From the NCBI GenBank assembly GCA_963971405.1, contig OZ020492.1, positions 16,770,204 through 16,834,203 on the forward strand: a stretch of DNA of 64,000 nt, written 5' to 3'. The position numbers were made by a program, and so were the translations under genes. Below the pieces are notes generated by a model that was not told the origin of the DNA, made no database searches, and saw only the letters and a list, made by a program, of their open reading frames with translations. The stretch is from Psococerastis gibbosa. Lineage: Eukaryota; Arthropoda; Insecta; Psocodea; Psocidae. Positions 23,326-33,529 of the stretch are shown piece by piece; the first letter of the stretch is position 1, and each line of letters starts with the position of its first letter.

Positions 23326-23463
23326 GGCGAGGATTCCAACAACGTCAATAGTGATATAAAATGTGTTTGACGTGGTAGCAGACATTTTTAGACAGTCTAA
23401 AACTGTCTGCTACTCCGTCAAAAAACATTTAATATCACTATTGACGTGGGTGGTAACCCCGCC
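23326..23463. mobile_element. Hairpin MITE, PIF/Harbinger-like
   Basis: This 138-bp unit is an almost complete palindrome. GACGTGGTAGCAGACA on the left mirrors TGTCTGCTACTCCGTC on the right, and GTCAATAGTGATAT mirrors ATATCACTATTGAC. TTA flanks both ends (23323-23325, 23464-23466). It shares GACGTGGTAGCAGACA with the elements at 21331-22125 and 39618-40008, which suggests a related family. Confidence 0.85.
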
Positions 23464-23466
23464 TTA

Positions 23467-25349
23467 TCTGGAAAAAAATCACTTAACTTACTACGGTGTT
23501 CAAGAGCACTATTTTTAATAATTAATTAACAACTGAATTGTTTATCAGTACAAATTAAATATTTTGTGTTAATTTAAATTTAAATTAACGTTTGTTTATT
23601 ATTTAAATGAATAATAAAACATATAATTCAAAATCAATTAGGTACAAATGAAAGATGGCTGTTATGGGGAAAAACGACAGTAGCGTCATCTCTTGCTGCG
23701 TAACAACACTACACAGAAGGCCATTTTGGATCTAATTAGTTTTACCTTAGTGTTTTGGCGGTTATTAATCTGGACCAAGCTTCTAATCTAATGATTCAGA
23801 GGTGGTCGGCGTCCTTTCATATTTACTTGTTTTTAAGTTAAATTTAATTACTTTTCGCTATTTTTAATTAGTTCGTGTTATTTCAAACAGCTAAAACTGT
23901 TCGCCGCGCGTAAAAAAGACTCAAAAAGACTTGCAAATCAGTAAGTTGTGTCGTACTGCGGGTTAATTTTTTGCCAAATTTGCCGACAATTATTTTGTAT
24001 TTTTTTTTTAATATTATTTTATTCTAGTGTGTTGTAGAATTTTGTGAATTTCTGGAATCAGAAGTGTTCTGTAGGCTGTGACATTAGAGCAATTGTAATT
24101 TTTGTGGTTCAGACGAGTTTAGCAAGGTGAGGCAAGCCAATTCCATTGCTGGGTAGAAATTTGCCAACTGGTAAGTTTCCTTCACTTTTATTAGGCTACT
24201 TATAACAATAATATAGGCTATAATGTTAATATAAACTATAACCAATAAGATAAAGGTCTATTATTTAATTACAGCCCATTATGTGTTGAATTTTTGCATT
24301 GACCTTGACATTGACAGTGCCTATTTGCATATTTTTTTTACGCAATTTGGTATATTTTATGGAAGTAACTTGTCAGGCAACCGACATTTTATCATAGGAA
24401 AATTATTTAGGTGAAGGTTCAGTTTAGCTACCCCTAACAAAATCGTAAAATTAATTACGTGGTAAGCTTGTGGAAATTATTTCACTTGGGCGTTGGGCGT
24501 TTCCCCACGCGCCATTAGGCTTGGGGACGCCCTGATTATGGTAAAACATGTACATATTTGGAAGAATAAAGAATTATTATTATTATTACAGTATTATTAA
24601 GTTATATTAAGTTATAATTACAGTTACTGTATTACTTATACGCTTGCTTTTAGCTTCTCCCCCATATATCTGCCCTTCCCAAGGCCACATCACTTTCCAC
24701 ATCAAAGTGGCCAGGCTCTATAATCTACATAGGCTACACAGCAGGGGTAGCTAAACTGAACCTTTAGCCTGCCATTAGTTACTTTGGACATGTCATATTA
24801 ATATTTATCTTGGCAAATAAATAGGAAAGCCCGTTCGAGTGAACTCGGCCCCGTTCTCTCAATTTACCATCCTTCAATTATGCTCTACTTTCCATATTTC
24901 CAGTGAAATCTGTTTCTGCAGGCCGCTGGTTTTCCTTCGAATAATCTTAAATTATTTTAACGTAAAACCAATTCTAGTTATGCCTTTTAGCGGGAAAGAG
25001 GGTAGACGAGCTGACAACGTTGAAAACAATGTTTAGCATTGATGATTACAAGAAATTTTAGCGTCAACGCTCTGTTAAATTGCTAAACTAAGTTGAACTA
25101 TATTTTTATTTATTTATTTTTTATCAAAATGTAGAAAAATGTTTTAATGGCTGTATTTTTTTTAGCTGACGATGGGAGATGAGAAGAACTGATAATGACA
25201 TTCGTACTTCTTCGGTGATGGATGGCCGACCTTTACGGTTGGAACGTTTGGCAGGTCTTCGGGAGATAACTGACGTATTGTGGTTGCAGAGGCTTTGGAT
25301 CTCATCACACTTCCTGGGTGCGTCCAGGTAAGGTTCTTTTCTTTTTCTA
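23467..25349. other. No proven gene; possible promoter and exon signals
   Basis: GAAAGATGGCTGTTATGG (about 23649) and GGCCATTTTGGATC (about 23719) resemble YY1-type promoter motifs. Two good splice-donor words follow, ACTGGTAAGT (about 24169) and CCAGGTAAGG (about 25328). The second ends a possible exon that starts after TTTTTTTAG near 25165. No protein family was recognised, so this remains only a hint of a spliced transcript. Confidence 0.25.
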
Positions 25350-25612
25350 ACTCAATTACGCGGTACCAATGGTATAGTGGAAATATTCTGGCCCAAATTG
25401 CTCAAAATCGCTGCACAACTGGCCACGACTACCTGCAGGCTCACCTGTTTCGCCTAGGCCTGACTAGGCTGGCTGCATCAGACCAATACCTACTCTGCCT
25501 CAGTAGACACATGGATGCTGCCCACCTTCTAGCATGTCAATCAATCCAGAGCCCTGACAAGGACATATCATCACTATACTGGCAGGCGTGCCTTTTCCAT
25601 GTCTTTTAGAAA
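25350..25612 (+). pseudogene. LINE ORF2 C-terminal zinc region
   Basis: The plus-strand frame reads TGHDYLQAHLFRLGLTRLAA, later CLSRHMDAAHLL and YWQACLF. This is the region after RNase H in I/R1/Jockey-type LINEs, where a GH...HLxRxGL segment precedes a C-x-x-C...H...C zinc motif. The cysteines are partly lost (SDQYLLCLS). There is no 5' part, so it is a truncated dead copy. Confidence 0.7.
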
Positions 25613-26455
25613 TATTGTCCGTCTTCCCTGAGTAAGGCCCGTTGCATCCGGTCAACGGTCCAGGCTGGTGCAAAACAACAGTGCCTACGTCAGCAGATTT
25701 TTTTGGCTGGCTTGTCACATGAGCATGGGGTTGCCTCTCGGCACGCCGGTGTCACATCGGCGATCCAGAAACCTCTGAAGTTCGGTGAAAAATAGACCGG
25801 TTTTTGGCTAGAGGTGGGACGTGGCAGATATTTCCAGGAGCAACAGTGACCGGTGACAGTGACTCGACAGTCACTGATACAAATACTGGTGATTTCTGTC
25901 ACTGGAGTGACTGCTTTTGTTCGTGCTATCTAAGTAATCTTGGTACATCTTGGTATGAGTAACCAAAAGTCACTGTCACTTCTCGTACTTGACAGTGATT
26001 TATACAAGTTACATATAGACTTATTCGTTTCTCGCTTAACAATTAAAGTCGGTTATTCTTTTGTTTTGTTATTATGCTATGAAGTTTAAGAAGTAGTAAT
26101 ATATACAGTATATATATATAAAAGCTAGCCAGTTATGGAGCAGTCACGGTGACAACCTCGGGCTTACCTTATGTTTAGCTTACGTGAGACGATCGGAAAG
26201 CATTTCGGGGAATTTCTGCCTAGTGCATAGGCTAAACCTGACTCACTTTTTGCACCAACCCACCGCCAGCGCCCAATAAATAAATAATAAATGCCGTAAT
26301 AACTTCTGCGAGTCCCCATTATGTTCACTTAGGCTACTTTGCTACTTTATAATCTTTGAAGACGTCGGAGTTGACTCTCGATGTCACCTGTTGAAAAATG
26401 GTACTCGAGCTGTGGCCCCCTGTCTATATATTTTTATATTTACAAGTATCTCCCC
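25613..26455. other. No gene; dense GTGACAG words
   Basis: Around 25845-26000 the words GTGAC, AGTGAC and GACAGTGA and their complements recur many times, giving local hairpin potential. Minus-strand frames at 25500-25902 match no family. Confidence 0.45.
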
Positions 26456-26589
26456 CCTCAAGGGACGGATCCAGACCATATGGGGGGGGGGGGGGAGTTG
26501 TGGGTCAAAACTGGAAAAACATGTGTAGGATCGATTAAATGTGGACGGGAGGGGGGGGGGACTAAGTCGCTAATACAACAGCATTAAAT

Positions 26590-26690
26590 TTTCCGGGTGG
26601 TCTTTTCTCGTCCATCCTTTGGACATGGCCGAACCGATGCAGCTGCTTGTTCTCGATATGGAATCCACTTGCAGGTCTTGTCTGATGCGG
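26590..26690 (-). pseudogene. LINE ORF2 tail fragment
   Basis: Minus-strand translation gives IENKQLHRFGHVQRMDEKR, the LINE motif that precedes GRRPxGRPR. It is cut off by MITEs on both sides. Confidence 0.65.
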
Positions 26691-27834
26691 TCATTTCGGA
26701 TTAGGTCCCACCAGGGACGAATCCATCCAATTTTTTTTTTGGGGGGGGGGTATTAGTTGTGGGGGGTCAAAATAGGAAAAACATATGTAGAATCGATTAA
26801 ATCAGGGCGTCATAAATTAATTTACAATATATTCACCAAATTTGGGGAGGGGGAAATTCCCCCCCCCCCTTACCCCCAGTATCCGTCCTTGCCACCCTTC
26901 CCATATCTATGGGAAACATAGCACCGTCTCAACGCCGTAGCCAAGGAGTGGTTCATGGGGCTCAAACCACCCCCCCCCTCCCCCCCCCCCCCCGAAATGA
27001 AATGGCTAGATACTAAATAGAATCGCATTTTGAGAAGAACAATAAAAACCACTTTGTAATATCCTATGAAATTTCAACCCCTCCCCCCCCCCCCCCCCAC
27101 GAAAAAATCTTGGCTACCGTCAGTTTCAAACTCACCCTTACTGCGTTTTCGGGGTCGTCCGGCCTGTCGTCTTCCTGTCTTCCAGGTCTTGTCTGATGGG
27201 GTCATTTCGGATTAGGTCCCACCAGGGACGAATCCAGTGAATTTTTTGGGGGAGGGGGGAATTAGATGTGGGGGTCAAAATAGGGAAAACATGTGTAGGA
27301 TCGATTAAATCAGGGCGTAATAAATTAATTTACAATATATTCACCAAATTTGGGGAGGGGGGAAACTACCCCCCCCCTAGCCGCCTGTATCCGTCCTTGC
27401 CACCCTCCCCATATCTTTGGGAAACATAGCACCCTCTCAATGGCGTAGCCAAGGAGTGGCTCATGGGGTTCAAACCACCCCCCCTCCCCCCCCCCCCCGG
27501 AATGAAATGGCTTGATACTAAATAGAATTGCATTTCGGGAAGAAAAATAAAAACCACTAGGTAATATCCAATAAAATTTCAACCGTCCGGCCTGTCGTCT
27601 TCCTGTCTTCCAGGTCTTGTCTGATGCGGTCATTTCGGATTAGGTCCCACCAGGGACGAATCCAGTCAATTTCTGGGGGGGGGAATTAGTTGTGGGGGTC
27701 AAAATAGGAAAAACATATGTAGGATCGATTAAATCAGGGCGTAATAAATTAATTTAAATATATTCTACAAATTTGGAGAGGGGGGGAAACTACACCCCCC
27801 CCCCCCACGAAAAAATCTTTCTACGGCCTTGCAT

Positions 27835-28065
27835 TCTCTTCTTCTGCTTCTTACTCTTCAACCTTTGATGAGCTTTGGTACAGCCCTTGATGAGCTTTAG
27901 CCTGCTCGACAACACTCCTCCAGTCATCTCGGATTTGTACAGCCCTCCACCATCTACGGACTCCTAACTCCCCAAAGTCAGTTTCAAACTCACCCTTACT
28001 GCGTTTTCGAGGACGTCCGGCCTGTCGTCTTCCTGTCTTCCTGGTCTTGTCTGATAACCCCCTGT
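27835..28065 (-). pseudogene. LINE ORF2 3' end
   Basis: Minus-strand frame: GRPRKRSKGEFETDFGELGV, then WWRAVQ, DDWRSVVEQAKAHQGL and a stop near the GAAGAAG tail. This is the canonical C-terminus of this LINE type and the best-preserved tail in the window. It sits inside the amplified block and is bounded by a MITE at its left end. Confidence 0.8.
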
Positions 28066-28194
28066 ATCCGTCCTTGCCACCCTCCCCATATCTTTAGGAA
28101 ACATAGCACCCTGTCAAGGCCTTAGCCAAGGAGTGGTTCATGGGGTTCAAACCCCCCCCCCCCGAAAAAAAAAAATCTTGGCTACGGCCTTGCA

Positions 28195-28425
28195 TTCCCT
28201 TCTTCTACTTCTGACTCTACAACCTGTGATTAGCTTTGGTACAGCCCTTGATGAGCTTTGGCCTGCTCGACAACACTCCTCCAGTCCTCCACCATCTACG
28301 GACTCCCAACTCCCCAAAGTCAGTTTCAAAATCACCCTTACTGCGTTTTCGAGGACGTCAGGCCTGCCGTCTTCCTGTCTTTCTGGTCTTGTCTGATGCG
28401 GTCATTTTGGATTAGGTCCCACCAG
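28195..28425 (-). pseudogene. LINE ORF2 3' end, second local copy
   Basis: This is nearly the same sequence as 27835-28065, with a deletion of about 25 bp in the middle and the same GAA-rich tail. Immediately upstream on the minus strand is the WDLIRNDRIRQDL-type segment, at the point where the MITE had inserted. Confidence 0.75.
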
Positions 28426-28799
28426 GGACGAATCCAGCCAATTTGTTTTTGGGGGGGGGGGTCCAAATAGGAAAAACATATGTAGGATCGATTAAATCAG
28501 AGTGTAATAAATTAATTTACAATATATTCACCAAATAAGGGGGGGGGGGGGGTAGTTGTCGGATTTTGAGAAGAAAAATAAAAAAAGGTTTGAACCCCAT
28601 GAACCACTCCTTGGCTACGGCTACGGGTTCTATGTTTCCCAAAGATGATTCGACCCTGGTGGGACCTAATCCGAAATGACCGCATCAGACAAGACCTGGA
28701 AGACAGGAAGACGACAGGCCGGACGTCCTCGAATTTACAATAGATTTACCAACTTTTGGGAGGAGCAGCTACCCCCCCTCCCCCCTGTATCCGTTCATG

Positions 28800-29222
28800 G
28801 GTCCCAACTTGTTCGACCGGCAATCCGTCTTAGGCGCTTCATCTGAGTCGCGTTAATTTTACTCAGGTCGTTTGTTGTAAGTTTCCAGCTTTCGCTCCCA
28901 TAGAGGAGCTTGTTGTGGCTTGTTGGACTCTGGTCTCGACTTCTCTGTTGCCGAAAAAGGCATTGCATATAGCGAAGTCGGCTGCTGTAGTCTTTTGGGC
29001 TCGGTTGCTTATTTCGATTCGGAGCGTGCCTGGTTCACTGATGTGCCCAGATAATTATAGTACCCCGCTTGTTCCAGCCGTTGTCCCTTGCACATTATAG
29101 TCAGCAGCTCTACCTGGTCATCTGTGCATGCTACCATCGATACCCGACTTATCGATAGGTTCACCCGCATCCCTTTCTCTCTTTTGGGGTATCTGACCAT
29201 TCCGTTACGGCCTTTCGTAGTT
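28800..29222 (-). pseudogene. LINE reverse transcriptase thumb region
   Basis: Minus-strand pieces read GQRLEQAGYYNYLGTSVNQA and, in another frame, SWKLTTNDLSKINATQMKRL followed by RRIAGRTSWD. These match the part of LINE reverse transcriptase after the YADD site (F-x-YLGS ... YGSExW ... LRRIxGxTxxD). A frameshift separates the two. The end at GRTSWD abuts a MITE, and the continuation (W-DLIRNDRIRQDL) is found on the far side of the MITE. Confidence 0.75.
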
Positions 29223-30160
29223 TTGCTGGACGTAAGCTCTCCCTTTTGCCAAAAAATGGGTATATAATGAATTATTAATTTATAGTAAATAAAACTACAA
29301 ACTTTTAATCAGCGTTTTCATGAGTAAGGAGGGGCAAGAAGACGCGGAGTGGTGGGATTAGGAAAAAAGATAAAGTCCTGAAGAACGTTATTATGAACCT
29401 ATAGGTCCCTTGTGCAATCTGAATTATCTCTTCGAGTTAAGCAAGTCTCAAATCCATTGGCGTAAATTCTCAAGATTTCTGGGGGGGGGGGGGCTTCAGG
29501 ACACCAAGACTTTGATTTTCTTATTCATTACTCACTCGCTGCTGAAGTCTGCCTAGAAAATTACATGACTCGAAGCAAGGGGTTGGAGTTTTAATTTGGT
29601 TACAATTACTTACAGGAGGAGAGGGGTTAAAAATGGCCTGGATATGCTTATGTAATATTTGAACTAGCCTAACTGACATTATGAGGATTTGGTAGCTACT
29701 GGGATTAGCATATAGCATATAGCTGAAGGACTGGCCCAAACTTGGCAGAGTTGCTAATTCTACGTAGTATAATCTGGTTTTCTGTCCCACGTTCCCAGCA
29801 GTAGTGGCTGGATTCTGAACCCATTCTCGATACATTCGTAATTCTGTTATTTAGTTAAGAATGTACAGCCCGTAGGAAATTAGCAGCCCGAAATTTAATT
29901 CTTTACCGGAAAACCGTCAGCAGTTTTGGGCAGGGAGCAGACAGGCACTCAGAAAAATTCGCCGCCGGGTCGTTTATAAGTATGGCTAGAATATAGATCC
30001 CAAAGGGGCAGAGGCGACGATCCTCTGACAACACGTGCCTGCGGAGAGCGTTTTGCTTCAGTACTTGTACAAACCATGAACCACACATTGCATAAAATTT
30101 TACATTGTATTTTTTACGCGGGTCATATACTTTCATATTAGAAAAATGTCTATAGGAGAT
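29223..30160. other. No gene; one MITE end
   Basis: A single TACAGCCCG-family end lies at 29855-29902. TTGGCGTAAATTCTCAAGAT followed by a G run (about 29459-29493) resembles the right end of the element at 35453-36320 in inverse orientation. The minus-strand frame at 29521-29835 is unrecognised. Confidence 0.5.
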
Positions 30161-30425
30161 CTTCCCACCTCTCGCACAAACCGGAAACCCCCCTTTTGAG
30201 AAACGGTGGGCTTGGAGATTCCTTCTCAGTGAGAACTAGTGCCAGAAAAACACGTCAAACCAACCCTACGTCATCGAAAAGGTACTTTTTGTCTGTCTTA
30301 TAGCACTAAGGCAGTAGATTTAGAGTTCATGAGGTCGTTATCGATGAAAGCCTTCCTGGCTGCTTGGGACCAAGAACAGATAGCCATTATTGGTCCTGAC
30401 AACGGTTTTATTCCTACTCCGGGGG
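30160..30425 (+). pseudogene. BEL/Pao integrase core fragment
   Basis: Plus-strand translation gives an STKAVDLEF...LSMKAFLAAWD pattern followed by a degraded SDNG-like site (GPDNG). This is the region around the second catalytic aspartate of BEL/Pao integrase, where STKAVHLE and LSxxAFLAA are typical. A proline replaces the residue before the catalytic aspartate, and frame breaks occur upstream, so the copy is dead. It lies outside the LTRs at 31002 and 40734 and on the opposite strand, so it comes from another copy. Confidence 0.65.
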
Positions 30426-30789
30426 TTACAGTACATGCCCATTTCTTCCATGAATGCCCTGTAGTGACTTGAATCGGGTCGACAAACTTAACTGACGAAG
30501 GGCGGATACAGCGGAAAATTTTGGGGTCATGACCCCCCGTGGATCCGCCGTTGCTTGGGACAGAGTGGTTTCTCAGATCAGGGAAGTAACTTGTAACTGT
30601 GAAAGCATCTAAGTTTATTTCTGACTACTCATGCCTTTTAAAAGATCACGAGAAGTTGATCTTTTTCACCCTAGCCATTCAATGGGGTTTCAACCCTATT
30701 CGCAGTCCTGAAAAGGGAGGAATTTGGGAACGGACTATAGTCCTGAATAGCAAAACGACTTCTACAGCTAGGCCATGATAATTCAGGAC

Positions 30790-30979
30790 ATGTAGAGTGG
30801 TGGTACAGACTCCGACTTTCGCCCGAAAGGTTGTTAGTTCGAGTCCCACACCTGCTACATTTTTTGTCCATGCTTCGGAGGGCATGTAATGTAGGCGGTC
30901 CCGGGCTTTCCTGGTTGAGTGAAAGGGAGGGCTTTATACCTCTAACTCCGCTAGATTGGCTTAGTAATAGAAGAAAAAG
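30790..30979 (+). mobile_element. tRNA-derived SINE, full copy
   Basis: A tRNA-like head contains AGTTCGAGTCCCACAC as B box and ends CTGCTACA. A GC-rich body follows (TGCTTCGGAGGGCATGTAAT, then CCCGGGCTTTCCTGGTTGAG), and it ends GGCTTAGTAATAGAAGAAAAAG. The head recurs at 6536-6606 and the body and tail at 3580-3689, which supports a dispersed family of about 190 bp. Confidence 0.78.
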
Positions 30980-31001
30980 TCAATATTTATTTATTTATAA
31001 T

Positions 31002-31334
31002 TGTTAGGAATTCAGTGGACTGTATTCGTTTTATATTATAAGAACAATAATTGCTGGACTTTGGACTTACCACACTCTGAAAAGAAGTCTCGTTGTGTTG
31101 AAGGGCCCTTCTCTTCTTTCTTGAACCGGGGTAGGGGCGCCCCAGAGGGGAATCACTTGTATAAATTAAATAGTAAGATTAAGATAAATACCTATTCTAC
31201 GTAGGTAGAATAATAATTTATAAAAACAATGGATTGGAATGATAACTGACAGCGTTCGATCTCGACTCTAGACTGATTCCTACATGGTCTTATCAGCACC
31301 CCGTTGAAACATGTATAGGATTCAATTTTGAACA
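31002..31334 (-). repeat. BEL/Pao 3' LTR
   Basis: On the minus strand it starts TGTTCAAAATTGAATCC and ends CCACTGAATTCCTAACA. It is about 48 bp longer than its partner because of an AT-rich insertion around 31172-31220. The remaining sequence aligns base for base apart from scattered substitutions. Confidence 0.9.
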
Positions 31335-31345
31335 TTCCCCCCCGC
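31335..31345 (-). promoter_or_regulatory. BEL/Pao polypurine tract
   Basis: The minus strand reads GCGGGGGGGAA directly before the LTR start TGTTC. This is the expected position and composition for the plus-strand DNA primer. Confidence 0.8.
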
Positions 31346-31400
31346 AAAGGGTAGTTTTGTCCTTTACAAGGAATTCGAAGGTATAAGTGTCCTAATTTCC

Positions 31401-31600
31401 NNNNNNNNNNNNNNNNNNNNNNNNNNNNNNNNNNNNNNNNNNNNNNNNNNNNNNNNNNNNNNNNNNNNNNNNNNNNNNNNNNNNNNNNNNNNNNNNNNNN
31501 NNNNNNNNNNNNNNNNNNNNNNNNNNNNNNNNNNNNNNNNNNNNNNNNNNNNNNNNNNNNNNNNNNNNNNNNNNNNNNNNNNNNNNNNNNNNNNNNNNNN
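31401..31600. other. Assembly gap (200 N)
   Basis: A run of exactly 200 N. The real length is unknown. The right edge is half of a GGCTTTCACGGCC palindrome (31601-31682), so the gap probably hides the other half of that hairpin. Confidence 0.95.
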
Positions 31601-31645
31601 TTGGAAGTTCACTTTCAATTCGACCAGCCGGATTCTACTGGTTCT

Positions 31646-32406
31646 TCAATTGACTCCGGCCGTGAAAGCCTTTGCAGTTACACTGTATGATAAGTTACTA
31701 AATATGGTGCAGGATTTATGGCTTTTTTTAATCTGCCCTAAATCTGCGTATTCTGCCAATACCATGGCATAATCCGACTGGCTTGAGGGGGTTTTTAGAC
31801 AAACTTTTTTCCATCGCGTGGAAAACTGCCAAAGCTCTTTTTCTATTGTTGAGCAGCTTGTTTTGAGATTCGGGTTTAAACGGCAGTGAAACAGAAAATC
31901 TACCTGTGATAGGGTCTCTATTGTATGTGTTATTGAAATGCGTGACGGCATATTCTTCTTCTTTTGTCAATAAGGGTACGTACCTTTTCGGTGGGAAGGG
32001 TGTCAACTTCCCAAAACTTTTCTATTAATTTTTATATTTCTATTTCTATTTCTATTTCTATTTTTTTTATTTTCCGTCTGCATTAATGACCGCAAAACAG
32101 GGGCTATTGGAGATTGGTATACGCTCACAAATAATAATAAACCGAACCCTGTGTTGATAGCTAAGAGGTTGTCTTGAGCTACGTTACATTCGGCCAACTT
32201 AGTCTTCAAAATGTCCATCATCACATCTACCGCTAACGAGACATCCACCTTGGCTACCTCACCAAATTTAGGGTCTCCCAGACTCTCCCAAGGGCAAACG
32301 GTGAAAATGCTGTAGCACGTCCCTGGGTACCTGTTCAGAGGGCAAATCTCCCGTGATTTTGTTTTAAAACTCCTGCCGAAATCTTAACGGAAATCTGAGG
32401 GTTGAG
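31646..32406 (-). pseudogene. BEL/Pao protease end and reverse transcriptase start
   Basis: Minus-strand frames show GDPKFGEVAKVDVSLAVDV, matching the BEL/Pao motif L-A-D-P-x-F...P-x-x-I-D-x-L-L-G-x-D. Then comes LAINTGFG, matching the T-x-F-G-W segment that closes the protease region. Further on, DPITGRFSVSLPFKPE matches the G-R-Y-x-V-x-L-P-F-K segment that precedes the polymerase palm. Several frameshifts and stops separate them. The left end stops at a palindromic element. The right end is the exact insertion point of the element at 32410-37540. Confidence 0.85.
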
Positions 32407-32409
32407 CCT

Positions 32410-32893
32410 TAGGCCATTGAAATGTTACAATTTAAGGGCCGAGTATTGCATTTTTGAGAGGCAGCAATTTTATTTTTGAGACTTGTGAGGGGGTCAATAG
32501 AAGCTTAACCTCAAGTTTGTGGGGTGGCCACCCTTGTCCCCTGGCCGCCATATTGAAAAAAGGGGTGAACACATTTTTTTTTCGTGATATCTCGGAAACT
32601 ATGGGTCTTAGAAAAAATTGTACTGACATAATTTGTAGCAAATTGTTTTGCCTACAAATGTATTGATATAACTTTTCACCCTAAATTAAAGAAGTTATAA
32701 GCAAAAAAGTAAGAAAAGTTCTATAACAATTTTCTTTTTTGCTCTATAACTTTATTTTTTTTACATTTTACAAAAAAAATTACCTCAGACCAATCTTATA
32801 GACGATCTTTTGAAGAAAATTTTTCCCTCTAACTTTTTTTTATTTCATTCATTTAAAACGCTGTTACAGCGCTACAAAGTAGACCGGGCTAGT
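32410..32893 (+). repeat. Left inverted arm of the 5.13-kb insertion
   Basis: It contains ATCTCGGAAACTATGGGTCT, TTATAACTTT-type words and ACGCTGTTACAGCGCTACAA near its inner end. All of these are mirrored in the right arm. The inner border lies at GACCGGG. Confidence 0.85.
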
Positions 32894-33133
32894 TATTGCT
32901 CATGGTCGCGTTCTTGGCATTTGCTTGAATTAGTCTGCAAGTGGTGGAGGTGAGGGGACGCAGAGATTGCGGTAGTAGGCACCCCGCCTTTGCTAGTTTG
33001 CCACATTGTCAGCCTTCTCGTTCCCACGGATGTCACAGTGGCCAGGGACCTATTGCAGGTGGATATCTGACAAGGTTTGTAGCTCCAGGAGTCTAGACTG
33101 ACATTAACCGAAATTAGAGGATATGGAAAAAAC

Positions 33134-33206
33134 TGGGCTTGGCGGGATTCGAACCCACGATCTACGCCTAACCGGGGCGTCGTCTTAACCGCTGGACCAC
33201 AAGCCC
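33134..33206 (-). tRNA. tRNA-like sequence, copy 1 (anticodon position GGT)
   Basis: This 73-nt minus-strand sequence folds as a tRNA. It has a perfect 7-bp acceptor stem (GGGCTTG with CAAGCCC, then A), a 3-bp D stem (GTC/GAC) with an AGCGGTTAA loop, a perfect 5-bp anticodon stem (ACGCC with GGCGT), and a T arm GTGGG-TTCGAAT-CCCGC with one G-U pair. A and B boxes are good. The anticodon loop CCGGTTA puts GGT at 34-36 (threonine-type) but has C instead of U at 33, which argues against normal decoding. It sits in a 110-bp repeat inside a LINE RNase H, so a SINE head or tRNA-like module is more likely than a working tRNA gene. Confidence 0.6.
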
Positions 33207-33456
33207 CGACAAGTCCAGTAAATGCCAAATCCTCTACTTATGCTCTAATTGACATGATTCGTGTTGCTAGACAGGTTAGCACAACTACACAACTATCTAA
33301 CCGAACAGGTCTGTGAGCTGACTTAATCGCATAAAGGCAATGCTTTATTCATTACGTTGTAGTATTATATGGTATATATAACACTGACATTAAATTAACT
33401 TTGGTTGAAGAGGTAACCTCCTCGTTATAACCGAAATTAGAGGATATGGAAAAAAC

Positions 33457-33529
33457 TGGGCTTGGCGGGATTCGAACCCACGATCTACGCCTAACCGGGG
33501 CGTCGTCTTAACCGCTGGACCACAAGCCC
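33457..33529 (-). tRNA. tRNA-like sequence, copy 2 (identical)
   Basis: Base-for-base the same 73 nt as 33134-33206. The identity continues into flanks from TAACCGAAATTAGAGG to CCCCGACAAGTCC, about 110 bp in all. The two copies bracket 210 bp of unrelated AT-rich sequence. This looks like terminal direct repeats or a duplication of a SINE, and it splits the RNase H domain. Confidence 0.6.

Larger units (their letters stand above)
26460..28800. repeat. Locally amplified block of poly-G/C MITEs and LINE pieces
   Basis: Two MITE families alternate. One has ends like GGGACGAATCCAG and CCCTGTATCCGTCC, the other GCGTAGCCAAGGAGTGG and TCTTGGCTACGGCC. Each is linked to the same LINE segment ending GGATTAGGTCCCACC. 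Copies start near 26462, 26711, 27226, 27651, 28428 and, inverted, 28640. The repeated junction GTCCCACC-AGGGACGAATCC shows that the MITE-in-LINE composite was duplicated as a unit rather than inserted anew each time. Homopolymers of 9-16 G or C sit inside every copy. Confidence 0.75.

Noticed and set aside
31364..31618. Open frame across the N run
   Set aside because: Most of it is assembly gap.
33134..33529. A genuine pair of threonine tRNA genes
   Set aside because: C at position 33, a GGT anticodon position unusual for animals, and location inside a LINE RNase H make a tRNA-like mobile module more likely; kept as tRNA-like with moderate confidence.
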